Position numbers and translations under genes: made by a program. Shown here piece by piece: positions 1 to 8,183 of a stretch of DNA of 64,000 bases (the stretch's first letter is position 1; every line of letters begins with the position of its first letter). The notes under the pieces were generated by a model that saw only the letters and a list, made by a program, of their open reading frames with translations, had not been told where the DNA came from and made no database searches. The DNA comes from UBA5186 sp040005095 (lineage in GTDB: Bacteria > Actinomycetota > Thermoleophilia > Gaiellales > Gaiellaceae), in contig JBDTZN010000001.1 in the NCBI GenBank assembly GCA_040005095.1, forward strand, positions 1 to 64,000, given 5' to 3'.

Positions 1-1400
1 CTCGACGTCAGGATGAGCAGGTCGGCGCGCGCCAGCTCGGTCACCGCGCGCTTGCCGGTGTGGTTCAGCGTCCCCGGCTCGAGCTCGATGTAGAAGGAGG
101 CCGGGTCGAACTCGGGGAGGAGGAAGTAGATGTATGTGTCGGCGTAGTTCATTCGCCGGAGGTTGCGCGGGCCGACGAAGAGCTTGCTCCCGGCCGGCGC
201 TGCGGCGCCCGCGGCGTCGACGATGCGCTGGACATCCGCGCGCGTCTCGCGGTCGGCGAGCGGGAAGCTGCGCCCGCCGTGCTCGACGTTCGCGCCTCGC
301 ATGGTCAGGGTGTTCAGCAGCGGGCCGAGTTCCCCCGACGCCTGGGCGCGGACGACCGCGAACCCCCCGGCGGCGATCGCGACCATCACCACGGCGGCCG
401 CGACCTGCGACCTCGGCTCCAGGTGGCGCACAAGCGCGACGAGGACCGCCGGAAGCAAAACCAGCGAGAGGACGCATCCCGCGAGGATGTGCACCGCGTC
501 GGGTCGCCCGAGCGTGTGCGGAAGCGTCGCGAGCGACGCGAGCCCCACCGCCAGCGAGACTCGGGAGCGCAGCACCGTCCCGGCGACGACGAGCACGACG
601 CTCGCGACGACCGAAGCGGCGAGGAGGTTCCCTGGATAGGCGGTCAGATCCGGCAGCGGAAGCCTGCGTCCGGCGGTGCCGCGCGAGATGTCGCCCGCGA
701 CTTGCAGGATCCGCGACGGCCCGGCTGCGGCGAGGAGCGGCAGGTAGAGGCCGGCGGTAACTCCCGCGCCGAGGGCGATGCGCTTGCGCGAGACGCCGCC
801 GCGCCACAGGAACGGCAAGGCGGCGAGCAAAACCGCGGGCGCGTAGTCGAACCGGATCAGCATGGTCGCGCCGGCAGCAACACCCGCGGCGAGCGCCAGC
901 GCGCGGCTCTTACGCGCGTGGGCGGCGGCGAGCAACGCGACCGTCAGCGCGATCGCGGCCACGGCCTCCGACCCGGGCCAGGCCCAGATCTCGCCGGCGG
1001 GGACGAGGATCAAAAGCACGAGTCCGCTCGAGAGCAGCCCGGCCAGGCCGAACCGCCACGCGAGTGAAAGCAGCGCGGCGCAGAGCACGAGGCGAAAGGT
1101 CATTCCGACCATCCGCTCGGCGAAGACGCTCACGCCGAGCAGGCGAAACGCCAGCGCGACGAGGTACGGGTTCGCAGGCCCGTAGAACGTCTCGAAGTGC
1201 CGCCAGGGCAGATCGCCGCCAAGCACCCGCTCCCCGTAGACGAGCGGATCGCCCTCGTCCATCTCCGAGCCCGGAGCCGAGAAGGCGCGCACGCTGCGCG
1301 AGACGACAGCGACGAGGAAGAGCAGGCTCGCGGCGAGGCCGACGATCCGCGCGTAAGGCAGTGTGCGGAAGGACGGCCGGGCGAGCGCGAGCTCGGTCAC
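1..1400 (-). CDS. GT-C type membrane glycosyltransferase (partial at left edge)
   Basis: The frame is open from a GTG at 1400 down to base 1, giving about 466 residues without the C-terminus. The N-terminus has a transmembrane helix (about residues 18-33) followed by a short extracytoplasmic stretch with a Glu-Met-Asp-Glu-Gly motif (D48, E49), the usual position of the catalytic Asp/Glu in GT39/ArnT-like enzymes. Several further hydrophobic helices follow. Such enzymes use polyprenyl-phosphate sugars at the outer face of the membrane. The GTG start overlaps the stop of the UbiA-family gene by four bases, so the two are co-transcribed and probably act in one envelope polysaccharide pathway. 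The acceptor cannot be told from sequence. Confidence 0.8.
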   Translation of the reverse strand, partial: MTELALARPSFRTLPYARIVGLAASLLFLVAVVSRSVRAFSAPGSEMDEGDPLVYGERVLGGDLPWRHFETFYGPANPYLVALAFRLLGVSVFAERMVGMTFRLVLCAALLSLAWRFGLAGLLSSGLVLLILVPAGEIWAWPGSEAVAAIALTVALLAAAHARKSRALALAAGVAAGATMLIRFDYAPAVLLAALPFLWRGGVSRKRIALGAGVTAGLYLPLLAAAGPSRILQVAGDISRGTAGRRLPLPDLTAYPGNLLAASVVASVVLVVAGTVLRSRVSLAVGLASLATLPHTLGRPDAVHILAGCVLSLVLLPAVLVALVRHLEPRSQVAAAVVMVAIAAGGFAVVRAQASGELGPLLNTLTMRGANVEHGGRSFPLADRETRADVQRIVDAAGAAAPAGSKLFVGPRNLRRMNYADTYIYFLLPEFDPASFYIELEPGTLNHTGKRAVTELARADLLILTS

Positions 1401-2308
1401 GAGAGCTGCAACACCAGGATCGCGGCGACCGCGAACCCGACGACGCTCGCGAGCAGATGCCGATCGCCGATCAGCAGCCGGTCGGGCTCCTCGGTCAGCC
1501 CGCGCTGGTGGACGAGGAGGAGGTACCGCATCATCCCGAAGATCACGAACGGGATCGTGGCCATCATCCAGTGCGACGGGCGCGCCGCAAACGCGTAGAT
1601 CCCGTAGGTCGTAATCGACGAAGCGGCGACGACGGTCAGCAGCTGGTCGACCAGCGGGAGCGGATAGTCGGCGAGCACGGCACGGGTGGGGGAGCTGACG
1701 AGCTCGGCCCGGCGCTTGGCGAAGCCGAGGAAAAGGGCAAGCAGGCCCGCGCAAAGCAAGAGCCACGGCGAGATCGGGACGTGCACGGCCTCGGCTCCGG
1801 CGGCCGCGCGGATCACGAAGAGCGTGGCGATTGCCATCACGTCGAGGAGGACGACCTTCTTGAGCGAGAGGGTGTACGCGGCCTGCAGGCTCAGGAAGCC
1901 CGCGGCGGCGACGAGGACGCGCCAGCTGAGCACCGAGGCTGCTCCGAGCGAGACGGCGGCCAGAGTGGCCGACGTGGCGAGCGCGAGGGAGGGAGCAACG
2001 GCGCCGGCGGCGATCGGGCGGTTGCGCTTGAGCGGGTGCAGCCGATCGGAGGCGGCGTCCCGGACGTCGTTGACGAGGTAGGCGGCGCTCGAGGCGGCGC
2101 AGAAGGCGAGGAAGGCGACCAGCGCCTGGAGCACGGCGTGCGGCTCGGAGACCTTGCCGGCGAAGACGAGGCCCGCCAGGACGAACAGATTCTTGACCCA
2201 CTGACGCGGCCGCATAGCGACCAGCAAGCCGTGAGGAACACCGGGGACGGCGACCGGGGCTTCCGCGACGAGAAGGCGCGGCTCGAGAGCTTCCGCAGGG
2301 CGGCCCAT
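1397..2308 (-). CDS. UbiA-family prenyltransferase, decaprenyl-phosphate phosphoribosyltransferase-like
   Basis: A polytopic UbiA-superfamily enzyme of 303 residues from the ATG at 2308; a second possible ATG at 2215 would give 272. The Asp-rich motif N80-D81-V-R-D84 with D88 and the following HPLKRNRP stretch are typical of decaprenyl-phosphate phosphoribosyltransferase (mycobacterial Rv3806c type, about 302 residues), which transfers 5-phosphoribose 1-diphosphate to a polyprenyl phosphate as the first step toward an arabinose donor. A second conserved LLDVMAI stretch lies mid-protein. It is the first gene of a two-gene unit with the overlapping glycosyltransferase, which fits cell-wall glycan assembly. 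The exact substrate is inferred from family resemblance. Confidence 0.8.
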   Translation of the reverse strand: MGRPAEALEPRLLVAEAPVAVPGVPHGLLVAMRPRQWVKNLFVLAGLVFAGKVSEPHAVLQALVAFLAFCAASSAAYLVNDVRDAASDRLHPLKRNRPIAAGAVAPSLALATSATLAAVSLGAASVLSWRVLVAAAGFLSLQAAYTLSLKKVVLLDVMAIATLFVIRAAAGAEAVHVPISPWLLLCAGLLALFLGFAKRRAELVSSPTRAVLADYPLPLVDQLLTVVAASSITTYGIYAFAARPSHWMMATIPFVIFGMMRYLLLVHQRGLTEEPDRLLIGDRHLLASVVGFAVAAILVLQLS

Positions 2309-2352
2309 GGGGAACCATCGGCTCCGTGGGTTTTCTGCTTTAGAAACCTTGT

Positions 2353-3465
2353 TTAGGGCGTGTACGCGGCTCCGTCCGCGAGGAACTTCGTGCCCGTGCC
2401 GAGCGGCGTGGCCGGCTTGTCTCCGCCCCACAGAATCAGCTCCCGCCCGGTCCAGACGGCTGCGGGGTCGAGGCGCCCTGGCAGAGGCGCCTGGGGCAGC
2501 TTCGACCAGCGGTCGCCTTTCGGGTCGTAGGCGAGCCCGTGAGCCGGAAACGCGGGCGGTGCGCCGTCGGCGTTGAGGCTCCCGCCCCAGACCAGGAGTC
2601 GCTTTCCCGTCCAGACGACGGCGGCTCCGGCGCGGCCAGACGGCATGGGAGCAAGGCGGCGCCAGCGGTTCGTCGCTGGGTTGTATGCAAAGCCGACCCG
2701 GGCGAGCGGCGCCGGCTTACCCGGGCGCGCGAGACCCGCGCCGCCGGCAACGAGCAGCTCGCGACCGTCCCACACCGCCGTCGCCCCACCGCGAGGCTCG
2801 GGCAAGGGCGCGATGCGGCGCCAGTGGTTGGTCGTGGGATTGTACGCCGCGGCCCTGGCGAGTCGAGCGGGCCACGGCTTGCCGTCCGGGTTGACTCCGC
2901 CCACGAAAATCACGAGCTCGTGCCCGGTCCATGCTCCCACTGGATGCTGGCTGCCGGCGAGCGGAGAGCGGGCGAGCTTGCGCCATGAGTTGGTCGCCGG
3001 CCGATAAACGGCGCCGTCGGAGAAGGCGTCGCCGCAGCAGCCGCCGCCCCAACTGATCAGCTCGCGTCCGGTCCAGACGACGAGTCCTCCAGCGTCCGTC
3101 GGCGCCTTCGGCAGGCTTCGCCACACGTTCGTCTTGGGGTCGAACGCTTTGCTCGGCCAGACCAGCATCTCCTTGCCCGTCCACACCGCCTTGTGATTGC
3201 CGAGGAACTCCCGGGGGCCGGGCGAGTCCGCGACCCGGCGCCAGGAATGCGTTGCGGGGTCGTACGCGTCGGCGACGTTGACCGCTTTGAGGAAGTTCCC
3301 ATCGCGGGCTACGCCGCTCACGCCGTAGACCAGCATCTCGGTGCCGGTCCAGACGCTCGTCCGGCCGGCCTCGATCGCCACAGGCGCTGCGGGCAGGAGC
3401 TGCCAGCTCCCGCCGGGAAGGGCGACGGCGGCGGCGACAACGAGGGTGAGGAGCGGTCGAATCAC
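2353..3465 (-). CDS. secreted Kelch-repeat beta-propeller protein
   Basis: 370 residues beginning with a hydrophobic signal sequence (about residues 3-20). The remainder is a series of roughly 50-residue repeats carrying WTG-x-E-LLVWGG or close variants, each followed by an AYNPATNxW-type strand; about six blades can be counted, enough for a closed Kelch propeller. No catalytic residues of galactose oxidase type stand out, so it is probably a surface binding or scaffold protein. It reads in the same direction as the UbiA gene 45 bases downstream but shows no obvious functional link to it. The function is unknown beyond the fold. Confidence 0.75.
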   Translation of the reverse strand: MIRPLLTLVVAAAVALPGGSWQLLPAAPVAIEAGRTSVWTGTEMLVYGVSGVARDGNFLKAVNVADAYDPATHSWRRVADSPGPREFLGNHKAVWTGKEMLVWPSKAFDPKTNVWRSLPKAPTDAGGLVVWTGRELISWGGGCCGDAFSDGAVYRPATNSWRKLARSPLAGSQHPVGAWTGHELVIFVGGVNPDGKPWPARLARAAAYNPTTNHWRRIAPLPEPRGGATAVWDGRELLVAGGAGLARPGKPAPLARVGFAYNPATNRWRRLAPMPSGRAGAAVVWTGKRLLVWGGSLNADGAPPAFPAHGLAYDPKGDRWSKLPQAPLPGRLDPAAVWTGRELILWGGDKPATPLGTGTKFLADGAAYTP

Positions 3466-3510
3466 GCTCTCAAGATGCCTGAGGCCGGTTAAGGCCCGGC
3501 AAAGCCTCGC

Positions 3511-4905
3511 CTAACGGTGGTGCGCGAGGTACTCCAAGAGGTCGCTGCGCGTCAAAACGCCAACCGGGCGCCCCTCGCGCGCCACGACGACCGCGTTCGT
3601 CCGCCCCGTCAACGTCGCGAACACCTCGTCGAGCGACTGCGCCGCGTCGATCGCCGCCAAAGGCGGCTGCATCGCGGCGACGACGTCCTCGTGCAGCGCA
3701 TCGGGGTTCTTGAAGACCCGGTCGAGCAGGTCGCGATCCTGCAGCGAGCCGATCACGTCCGCGAGCGAGTCGACCTCGCCGTTTCGCACCACCGGAAGCT
3801 GCGAGATCGAGTACTGCTGCATCACGTCGATCGCCTCGCCGACCTTCTGCTGCGAGCCGATCGTGACGAGATCGGGGACGTCGGCTTCCTCCATGCGCTT
3901 CGAGCGCAGCACCTGATCCACGGTCGGGACGGGCGTGCGCCGCTCCGAGAAGCCGTGGTCGAGCATCCAGTTGTCGTCGTAGAACTTCGACAGGTACGAG
4001 CGGCCGCTGTCGGGGATCATCGTGAGGATCCGCGCCTCCGGTCCGAACCGGTCGGCGATCTGCAGCATCGCGGCGACCGAGGTGCCCCCTGAGCCGCCCG
4101 CGAGGATGCCCTCCTCCCGTGCGAGCCGTCGCGCGACGAGGAACGAATCGCGGTCGGAGACGCGCACCCACTCGTCCACCACGTCGGGGTTCATCGTCTT
4201 CGGCCAGGTGTCCTTGCCGATCCCCTCGACCAGATAGGGATGGAGATCCGTCTCGTCGCGGGCCGTGTAGACCGAGCCCTCGGGGTCCGCGCCCACGATC
4301 AGGACATCCGGGTTCCGCTCCTTCCAGTACTTGCCGACGCCGGAGATCGTCCCGCCGGTTCCGACCGAGATCACGAGCGCGTCGATCTCGCCGCCGGTCT
4401 CCTCCCAGAGCTCCGGGCCAGTGCCCTCATAGTGCGCGGTCGGGTTCGCCATGTTCGAGTACTGGTCGGGCTTGAAGGCACCGGGAATCTCTTCGGCGAG
4501 CCGGTCCGAGACCGAGTAGTAGCTCTCGGGCGAGTCGTGCTCGACCGCGGTCGGGCAGATCACGACCTCGGCGCCGTAAGCCCGGAGCAGCGCGATCTTC
4601 TCCTGGCTCATCTTGTCGGGCATGACGAAGATGCACCGGTAGCCCTTGATCGCCGCCGCGATCGCCAGGCCGACGCCGGTGTTTCCCGACGTGGGCTCGA
4701 CGATGGTGCCGCCTGGCTTCAGCTTTCCGTCGCGCTCGGCGTCTTCGATCAGCGGTAGCCCGATGCGGTCCTTGAGCGAGCCGCCCGGCTCCAGGTACTC
4801 GAGTTTGGCGAGGAGCACCGGGCCCCCCAGCTTCGCGAGTTTCTGGAGGCGGACGATCGGTGTGCCGCCGACGAGCTCCAGCACGGTCGGGTAGTCGCGC
4901 GGCAT
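3511..4905 (-). CDS. cbs: cystathionine beta-synthase with C-terminal CBS pair
   Basis: A PLP enzyme of 464 residues that condenses homocysteine (or acetylserine in related enzymes) with a serine-type substrate. The PLP lysine is K45 in the SLKDR motif; TSGNTG near residue 74 and VGTGGT near 178 are the substrate-loop and phosphate-cradle signatures of the fold-type II family. Two CBS domains occupy about residues 340-464, as in the full-length actinobacterial enzyme, and are expected to bind adenosyl ligands. An in-frame GTG at 4944 would add 13 residues, but the ATG at 4905 is preferred because it leaves a short promoter space before the divergent gene at 4962. Confidence 0.9.
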   Translation of the reverse strand: MPRDYPTVLELVGGTPIVRLQKLAKLGGPVLLAKLEYLEPGGSLKDRIGLPLIEDAERDGKLKPGGTIVEPTSGNTGVGLAIAAAIKGYRCIFVMPDKMSQEKIALLRAYGAEVVICPTAVEHDSPESYYSVSDRLAEEIPGAFKPDQYSNMANPTAHYEGTGPELWEETGGEIDALVISVGTGGTISGVGKYWKERNPDVLIVGADPEGSVYTARDETDLHPYLVEGIGKDTWPKTMNPDVVDEWVRVSDRDSFLVARRLAREEGILAGGSGGTSVAAMLQIADRFGPEARILTMIPDSGRSYLSKFYDDNWMLDHGFSERRTPVPTVDQVLRSKRMEEADVPDLVTIGSQQKVGEAIDVMQQYSISQLPVVRNGEVDSLADVIGSLQDRDLLDRVFKNPDALHEDVVAAMQPPLAAIDAAQSLDEVFATLTGRTNAVVVAREGRPVGVLTRSDLLEYLAHHR

Positions 4906-4961
4906 GCGAAGGGAACTGTAGTTCAGGGAATGCCGGCTGAGCACGTCACGTTGCGGATCGC

Positions 4962-5489
4962 ATGAACATCACAGTCATAGGCAGAGGGAATGTAGGCGGC
5001 GGCCTCGCCGCTCGCTGGAGCAAGGCAGGTCACGAAGTGCAGGAGCTCGGGCAGGACGGTGGTGACGCCTCGAATGCGGACGCCGTGCTCGTCGCGGTTC
5101 CATCCGGCGCGATCGGGGATGCGCTCGGGAAAGTGACGGGACTCGAGGGCAAGGTCGTGATCGACGCGACCAATGCGTTCGGCGGTCGCAACGACGAGTT
5201 CCCGTCGCTCGCGCACGAGGTCAAGTCGCACACGAACGGGCCGGTCGCGAAGGCGTTCAACCTGAACTTCGCGAAGCACTACGACAAGATCGACGCGCAG
5301 CCGGAGCGGCCGGGGAACCTGTACGCGGCCGACGACGAAGCCCGCGACGTGGTGGAGCGGCTTTCCCGCGACGCCGGCTACGACCCCGTCTACGCGGGCG
5401 GGCTCGACAGCGCGCGGGCGCTCGAGGACTTCCTCGGCCCGTTCTTCGCGTCGGATCAGGGCTTCTATCGCTTCTGGAAGCCCGAGTGA
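4962..5489 (+). CDS. NADP-binding oxidoreductase of the F420-reductase-like (NpdG/Rossmann) family
   Basis: 175 residues starting with a Rossmann fold: ITVIGRGNVGGGLA is the GxGxxG dinucleotide loop. VLVAVPSG and VVIDATN are typical second and third strands of the NAD(P)-binding domain shared with F420H2:NADP oxidoreductase. The C-terminal part, with an ALEDFLGPFF stretch, matches the helical cap of this group. It is shorter than classical NpdG (about 220 residues), and the redox partner is not evident. It is transcribed away from the cystathionine beta-synthase gene with only 56 bases between starts. Confidence 0.7.
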   Translation: MNITVIGRGNVGGGLAARWSKAGHEVQELGQDGGDASNADAVLVAVPSGAIGDALGKVTGLEGKVVIDATNAFGGRNDEFPSLAHEVKSHTNGPVAKAFNLNFAKHYDKIDAQPERPGNLYAADDEARDVVERLSRDAGYDPVYAGGLDSARALEDFLGPFFASDQGFYRFWKPE

Positions 5490-5496
5490 CCGGCGG

Positions 5497-6015
5497 CTAG
5501 CCCTCCGCCGCCAGCAGCCGGAGGTCCCGAACATGCTGCGGAGGCAGGTCGTACCCGGTGTGGGCGCGACGCTGCTCCTCGCGTGAGAGGCAGCGAACCC
5601 GTTGGCCGCCGACGAGACCCTCGCCGCGCAGCCCATCGGCGGTGAACTCGTACGGGGAGTTCCAGAGCATCTCCACCTCGCCGGTCTCCGCCTGGCGCAC
5701 GACGTGAACGTCAAACTCGCGGCCGGCGGGGTCCCCGCAGACGAACGCCGTTGGCTGCTCGTCGTGCTTCGTCCACGCGTCGTCGTGGACCCACCGACAC
5801 TCGTCGTCCCACAGGTATTTGAAGTCGAACCCGAGTTCGTCGAGCCGTGCACGGAGCCGTTCGAGGCTCGCTACCTCGACGAGCAGATCAACGTCGTGAT
5901 GCGGGCGCGTCTGCCTGCCGAGGAGCGCGTCGACGCCCCATCCGCCCATGAGCCAGACCCGGACGCCGTTCGCTTGGAGGTCGCGGTAGAGCGCGACTAC
6001 GTCTGCCGGAAGCAC
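5497..6015 (-). CDS. nucleotidyltransferase of the lincosamide/aminoglycoside adenylyltransferase type
   Basis: 172 residues. Near the N-terminus LMGGWGVDALLG followed by HHDVDLLVE supplies the GG-x-D/DxD signature of the polymerase-beta nucleotidyltransferase fold, with the metal-binding aspartates in DVD. The length and motif order match LinA-like lincosamide nucleotidyltransferases and related chromosomal proteins of unknown substrate. Resistance is possible but not shown: most such chromosomal homologues are uncharacterised. It lies 22 bases downstream of, and in line with, the MFS exporter gene, so the two could form a small detoxification unit; that is inference. Confidence 0.65.
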   Translation of the reverse strand: MLPADVVALYRDLQANGVRVWLMGGWGVDALLGRQTRPHHDVDLLVEVASLERLRARLDELGFDFKYLWDDECRWVHDDAWTKHDEQPTAFVCGDPAGREFDVHVVRQAETGEVEMLWNSPYEFTADGLRGEGLVGGQRVRCLSREEQRRAHTGYDLPPQHVRDLRLLAAEG

Positions 6016-6037
6016 AGTGTCCGCGCACGTCGCTTTC

Positions 6038-7477
6038 CTAGGCCGCGGCTACGGGAGTGGCTTCGCCCTCCGGGATGTCCTCCTTGTGGATCAGAGCAAG
6101 CGCCGCGAGGCAGCCTACGAACGCGATCACGGTCGTGACGTAGAACGCCCAGTGGAAGCCGCCGGTGAGCGCAACGGGTTGCGTGTCACCCGACTTGAGC
6201 AAGGTCTTCAAGTGGCTCGTGTAGACCGTTGAGGCCACGGCGACGCCGATCGCGCCGCCGACCTGCTGCGACGTATTGATCAGGCCTGACGCGAGTCCGG
6301 CCTCGTACGGCGCCACGCCGGCGAGCGCGGCGATCGTCACCGGGATGAACGCGAACGCGAGTCCGATCCCGGCGATGAAGAACCACGGCATCAGGTCGCC
6401 CAGGTAGTGCCCCTGCACCGGCAGGTGCGTGTAGCGAAGCTGCGAGATCGTGAGCAGCAGCATGCCGGTTGCGAGGATCGGCTTGACGCCGACGCGGGTG
6501 ACGAGCATCTGCGCGATCCCCGCCACCACCACCACGGTGCCGGCCGTCGCGAGGAATCCGACTCCGGTCTGGAGGGCGGAGTAACCCAGGACCTGCTGCA
6601 TGTAGAAGGTCAGCAAGAAGAACATCGCGAACAGGCTGCCCGCGAGCAGGAAGCCGACGACGTTCGCACCGGCCAGCGTGCGCAGCCGGAAGATCCCGAG
6701 GCGCAGGAGTGGCGCTTTAACGTGCGATTCCAGCCAGATGAAGATCCCCGCCAGCACGACGGAAACGACGAGCAGCCCGATCGTGCGGGCCGAGGCCCAG
6801 CCCACGAACGGCGCCCTCGAGATCGCGTACACGAGGATGATCAGCGCGGTCGTGATCGTCACGGCTCCCGCGGTGTCGTAGCTGCGGTGCTCGACGTCGG
6901 CGGTGCTCTCGCGCACGAAGCGCGTCGTCAGGATCAGCACCAGCGCGCCGACCGGCACGTTGACGAAGAAGATCCATTCCCAGCCGAGGTACTTGGTGAG
7001 GACGCCGCCGAGCAGCACGCCGAACGCCGCGCCGCTACCGGCCACCGCGCCCGACACGCCCAACGCCTTGTTCCGCTCCGCGCCTTCCTCGAAGGTGGTC
7101 GAGATGATCGCCAGCACGGCCGGAGAGATGAGCGCCGCGCCGAGGCCCTGGACGCCGCGCGCGACGATCAGCATCGCCTCGTTCTGGGCCAGGCCGCAGG
7201 TGAGCGAGGCGAGCGTGAAGAGGCCCGTCCCGATCATGAAGATGCGCCGCCGCCCGAGCAGGTCGCCGATCCGCCCGCCGAGGAGGAGGAACCCGCCGAA
7301 GGTCAGCGAGTAGGCGGTGATCACCCACTGCAGGTTGGGCTGCGAGAAGTGGAGCGAGGTCTTGATCGTCGGCAGCGCGACGTTGACGATCGCCACGTCC
7401 AGGACGGTCATGAAAAACGCCGAGCAGATGAGCGCGAGCGCCTTCCAGCGTCGTGGATCGGGTGCGGTCACTGCCAT
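6038..7477 (-). CDS. MFS drug:proton antiporter, DHA2 (EmrB/QacA) family
   Basis: 479 residues with about 14 predicted membrane helices, the DHA2 layout. TM1 contains FFMTVLDVAIVNVALP, the family motif with the membrane-embedded Asp; the loop between TM2 and TM3 carries GGRIGDLLGRRR (motif A); motif C-like glycine-rich sequence GAVAGSGAAFGVLLGG is in TM5. A GAGGAGGAG ribosome site lies six bases before the ATG at 7477. The substrate cannot be inferred. The adjacent nucleotidyltransferase gene follows on the same strand. Confidence 0.85.
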   Translation of the reverse strand: MAVTAPDPRRWKALALICSAFFMTVLDVAIVNVALPTIKTSLHFSQPNLQWVITAYSLTFGGFLLLGGRIGDLLGRRRIFMIGTGLFTLASLTCGLAQNEAMLIVARGVQGLGAALISPAVLAIISTTFEEGAERNKALGVSGAVAGSGAAFGVLLGGVLTKYLGWEWIFFVNVPVGALVLILTTRFVRESTADVEHRSYDTAGAVTITTALIILVYAISRAPFVGWASARTIGLLVVSVVLAGIFIWLESHVKAPLLRLGIFRLRTLAGANVVGFLLAGSLFAMFFLLTFYMQQVLGYSALQTGVGFLATAGTVVVVAGIAQMLVTRVGVKPILATGMLLLTISQLRYTHLPVQGHYLGDLMPWFFIAGIGLAFAFIPVTIAALAGVAPYEAGLASGLINTSQQVGGAIGVAVASTVYTSHLKTLLKSGDTQPVALTGGFHWAFYVTTVIAFVGCLAALALIHKEDIPEGEATPVAAA

Positions 7478-7540
7478 GTGCTCCTCCTCGCCGTTTGGTT
7501 AGGTCGTGTTAACGCTGCAGAGTGCGCGAGTATTTCAATC

Positions 7541-8179
7541 GTGGACCTCGTCGCTGCCTGGAACGAGCTCGGCGGAGCCTGGCGGCGCACCTTCGAGCTC
7601 GCGTGGGAGGCGCACGGCCGCGGCACGATTCCCGTCGGCGCGGTGATCGCCGCACCCGACGGCGAGATCGTGGCCGAGGGACGCAATCGCATCTTCGAGA
7701 ACCACGCGCCGGCGGGAGAGCTCGCGGGCACGCGCCTGGCGCACGCGGAGGTGAACGCGCTTGCGCACCTCGACCTGTCGCGACGCTGGGAGGATCACAC
7801 GCTCTACACGTCGCTCGAGCCGTGCGTGCTCTGCGTCGGCGCCGCGCTGCTCTCGACGATCGGCGGGATCCGCTATGCGTCGATCGACGTCGTCGGCGGC
7901 GGCTTCACGACGCGGTCGCTGTCGCTCGACCGCAAGCACAGCGCGCCGGTGGAACGCCAAGGCCCGCTGGACGGACCGATGGCGCTGCTCAGCGAAGCGT
8001 TGCTGGCCGCGTTCTTCGTCCGCAACCTCCCCGAGAGCCCGCCGTTCGGGACGCTTCGCACACAGCGGCCACAGGTCGTCGAGCTCGGCGCGGAGCTCGA
8101 CCGCCGCGGCTCGGAGGACTCCGCGCGCGCCGATACGCCGCTTGCTGAGTTCCTGCCGCGCATCGCCGACCTGTTCTAG
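7541..8179 (+). CDS. nucleoside/guanine deaminase-like CMP/dCMP deaminase family enzyme
   Basis: 212 residues from a GTG at 7541, chosen because it is the first in-frame start after the divergent MFS promoter region and directly precedes the conserved domain. The zinc site is complete: HAEVNAL gives the histidine and catalytic glutamate and PCVLC gives the two cysteines. The sequence resembles the tRNA-adenosine/guanine deaminase branch rather than cytidine deaminase, but has a C-terminal extension of about 60 residues beyond the usual 150. The substrate is uncertain. It converges with purH, the stop codons being four bases apart. Confidence 0.75.
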   Translation: MDLVAAWNELGGAWRRTFELAWEAHGRGTIPVGAVIAAPDGEIVAEGRNRIFENHAPAGELAGTRLAHAEVNALAHLDLSRRWEDHTLYTSLEPCVLCVGAALLSTIGGIRYASIDVVGGGFTTRSLSLDRKHSAPVERQGPLDGPMALLSEALLAAFFVRNLPESPPFGTLRTQRPQVVELGAELDRRGSEDSARADTPLAEFLPRIADLF

Positions 8180-8183
8180 CCGG

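Noticed and set aside
60..1067. Long plus-strand frames opposite the left-edge glycosyltransferase
   Set aside because: Arg/Pro/Gly-rich translations with no domain, typical of antisense frames in high-GC coding DNA; the minus-strand protein is clearly real.
3478..3516. Possible further copy of the 11-bp repeat upstream of the Kelch gene (CCTGAGG, GTTAAGG, CCTAACG)
   Set aside because: Spacings are 10 and 22 bases and the units match poorly, unlike the exact arrays at 23541 and 42740.
6407..7540. Plus-strand upstream extension of the deaminase frame
   Set aside because: It lies opposite the MFS gene and is highly charged and low in complexity; the conserved deaminase sequence begins at the GTG 7541.
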